DNA from: Syntrophomonadaceae bacterium
GTDB taxonomy: Bacteria > Bacillota > Dethiobacteria > DTU022
Assembly: GCA_007136055.1 (NCBI GenBank)
Contig: SLHT01000091.1
Location: 1 to 6,359, forward strand
Length of the DNA: 6,359 nt
Reading direction: 5' to 3'
Part shown: positions 5,954 through 6,359 of the stretch, piece after piece
Position numbering within the stretch: position 1 is the first letter of the stretch
Layout of the letters: the number at the start of each line of letters is the position of its first letter
Notes under the pieces: generated by a model
Database searches by the model: none
Told to the model about the DNA's origin: nothing
Seen by the model: the letters and a program-made list of their open reading frames with translations, nothing else
Translations under genes and position numbers: made by a program

Positions 5954-6359
5954 TTATCTATTTTCTTCAGGCTTTCCTTTTTTCTCTTCCTCTTCCTCTT
6001 CTTCCCCGGGTACGTTTATACCGAGAACGTTAATATTAATAGTTTGCACTTTCAAACCGGTCGTTTTTTCTACATTGCTGCGAATTTCTTTCTTCAGTTT
6101 ATCAGTAGTATCTACAATTATGGCGCCATATTCGACAATGATAGAGAGATCAATAGACACTTTATCTTCATCGACCTGAACTTTAATCCCCCTGGTCATA
6201 TCTTTACGCCCTAATCTCTCTGCTATACCACCAACTACTCCACCGCTCAGCCCGGCAACACCCGGGATATCGCTGGAAATAATGCTTGTAATTACAGCAA
6301 TTACTTCTGAAGATATTCGTATGCTATCTCCTTCTTTTGACGGGTCAGGTTTTAATACA
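5954..6359 (-). CDS. Asp23/Gls24 family protein, 5' end outside the window
   Basis: The reading frame stays open to the right edge, giving 134 visible residues. The family's conserved N-terminal part is present upstream of the ATG at 6199: IRISSEVIAVITSI and VAGLSGGVVGGIAERLGRKD, followed by VKVQVDEDKVSIDLSIIVEYG and TGLKVQTININVLGINV. The ATG at 6199 would cut the domain in half, so the true start lies further upstream, probably just beyond the edge given that relatives such as B. subtilis YqhY are about 135 residues long. Members of this family are small proteins near the membrane or cell envelope linked to alkaline or envelope stress; the exact role here is unknown. The tail is a run of seven glutamates followed by a charged KKGKPEENR end. 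The gene ends in its own terminator and is a separate transcription unit from comEA. Confidence 0.9.
   Translation of the reverse strand, partial: VLKPDPSKEGDSIRISSEVIAVITSIISSDIPGVAGLSGGVVGGIAERLGRKDMTRGIKVQVDEDKVSIDLSIIVEYGAIIVDTTDKLKKEIRSNVEKTTGLKVQTININVLGINVPGEEEEEEEKKGKPEENR

Noticed and set aside
5985..6005. TCTTCC repeats as a phase-variable tract
   Set aside because: The imperfect repeat encodes the glutamate run in the Asp23 protein tail; hexamer changes would keep frame, and acidic tails like this are common.

Overview
The window looks like a piece of a Bacillota (Firmicutes) chromosome, most likely a Clostridia-type lineage. This is inferred from the protein families (a UPF0182 membrane protein, a Gram-positive ComEA with an SLBB plus helix-hairpin-helix layout, a Bacillus-type pyrimidine-nucleoside phosphorylase, a short DeoC and an Asp23/Gls24 protein), from G-rich Shine-Dalgarno sites, and from GTG starts. 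All five recognised genes lie on the minus strand, so transcription runs from right to left.

Layout in the direction of transcription: (1) an Asp23/Gls24-family gene enters from the right edge (its start is outside the window) and ends at an intrinsic terminator near 5885-5917. (2) A leader of about 115 bases, carrying a perfect 12-base inverted repeat, precedes comEA. (3) comEA, pdp and deoC are packed with gaps of 12 and 5 bases and look like one operon. (4) A good sigma-A-type promoter (TTGACA, 17 bases, TAAAAT) lies between deoC and the next gene. (5) The large UPF0182 membrane protein gene follows, with a small hairpin in its leader. (6) The left 277 bases are AT-rich and hold no gene I can support.

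Functionally, ComEA binds incoming DNA at the cell surface in known transformation systems. Pdp phosphorolyses pyrimidine (deoxy)nucleosides, and DeoC splits deoxyribose 5-phosphate to glyceraldehyde 3-phosphate and acetaldehyde. Their tight linkage suggests, as inference only, a link between DNA capture and use of DNA-derived nucleosides. The usual partners comEC and deoB (phosphopentomutase) are not in the window.

The gene content is mostly familiar. The observations most worth a second look are the comEA-pdp-deoC linkage, the unusual start region of pdp (a near-perfect Shine-Dalgarno sequence overlapping the GTG start, with TTT where homologues start), and the inverted repeat in front of comEA. 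I see no convincing wholly new system.
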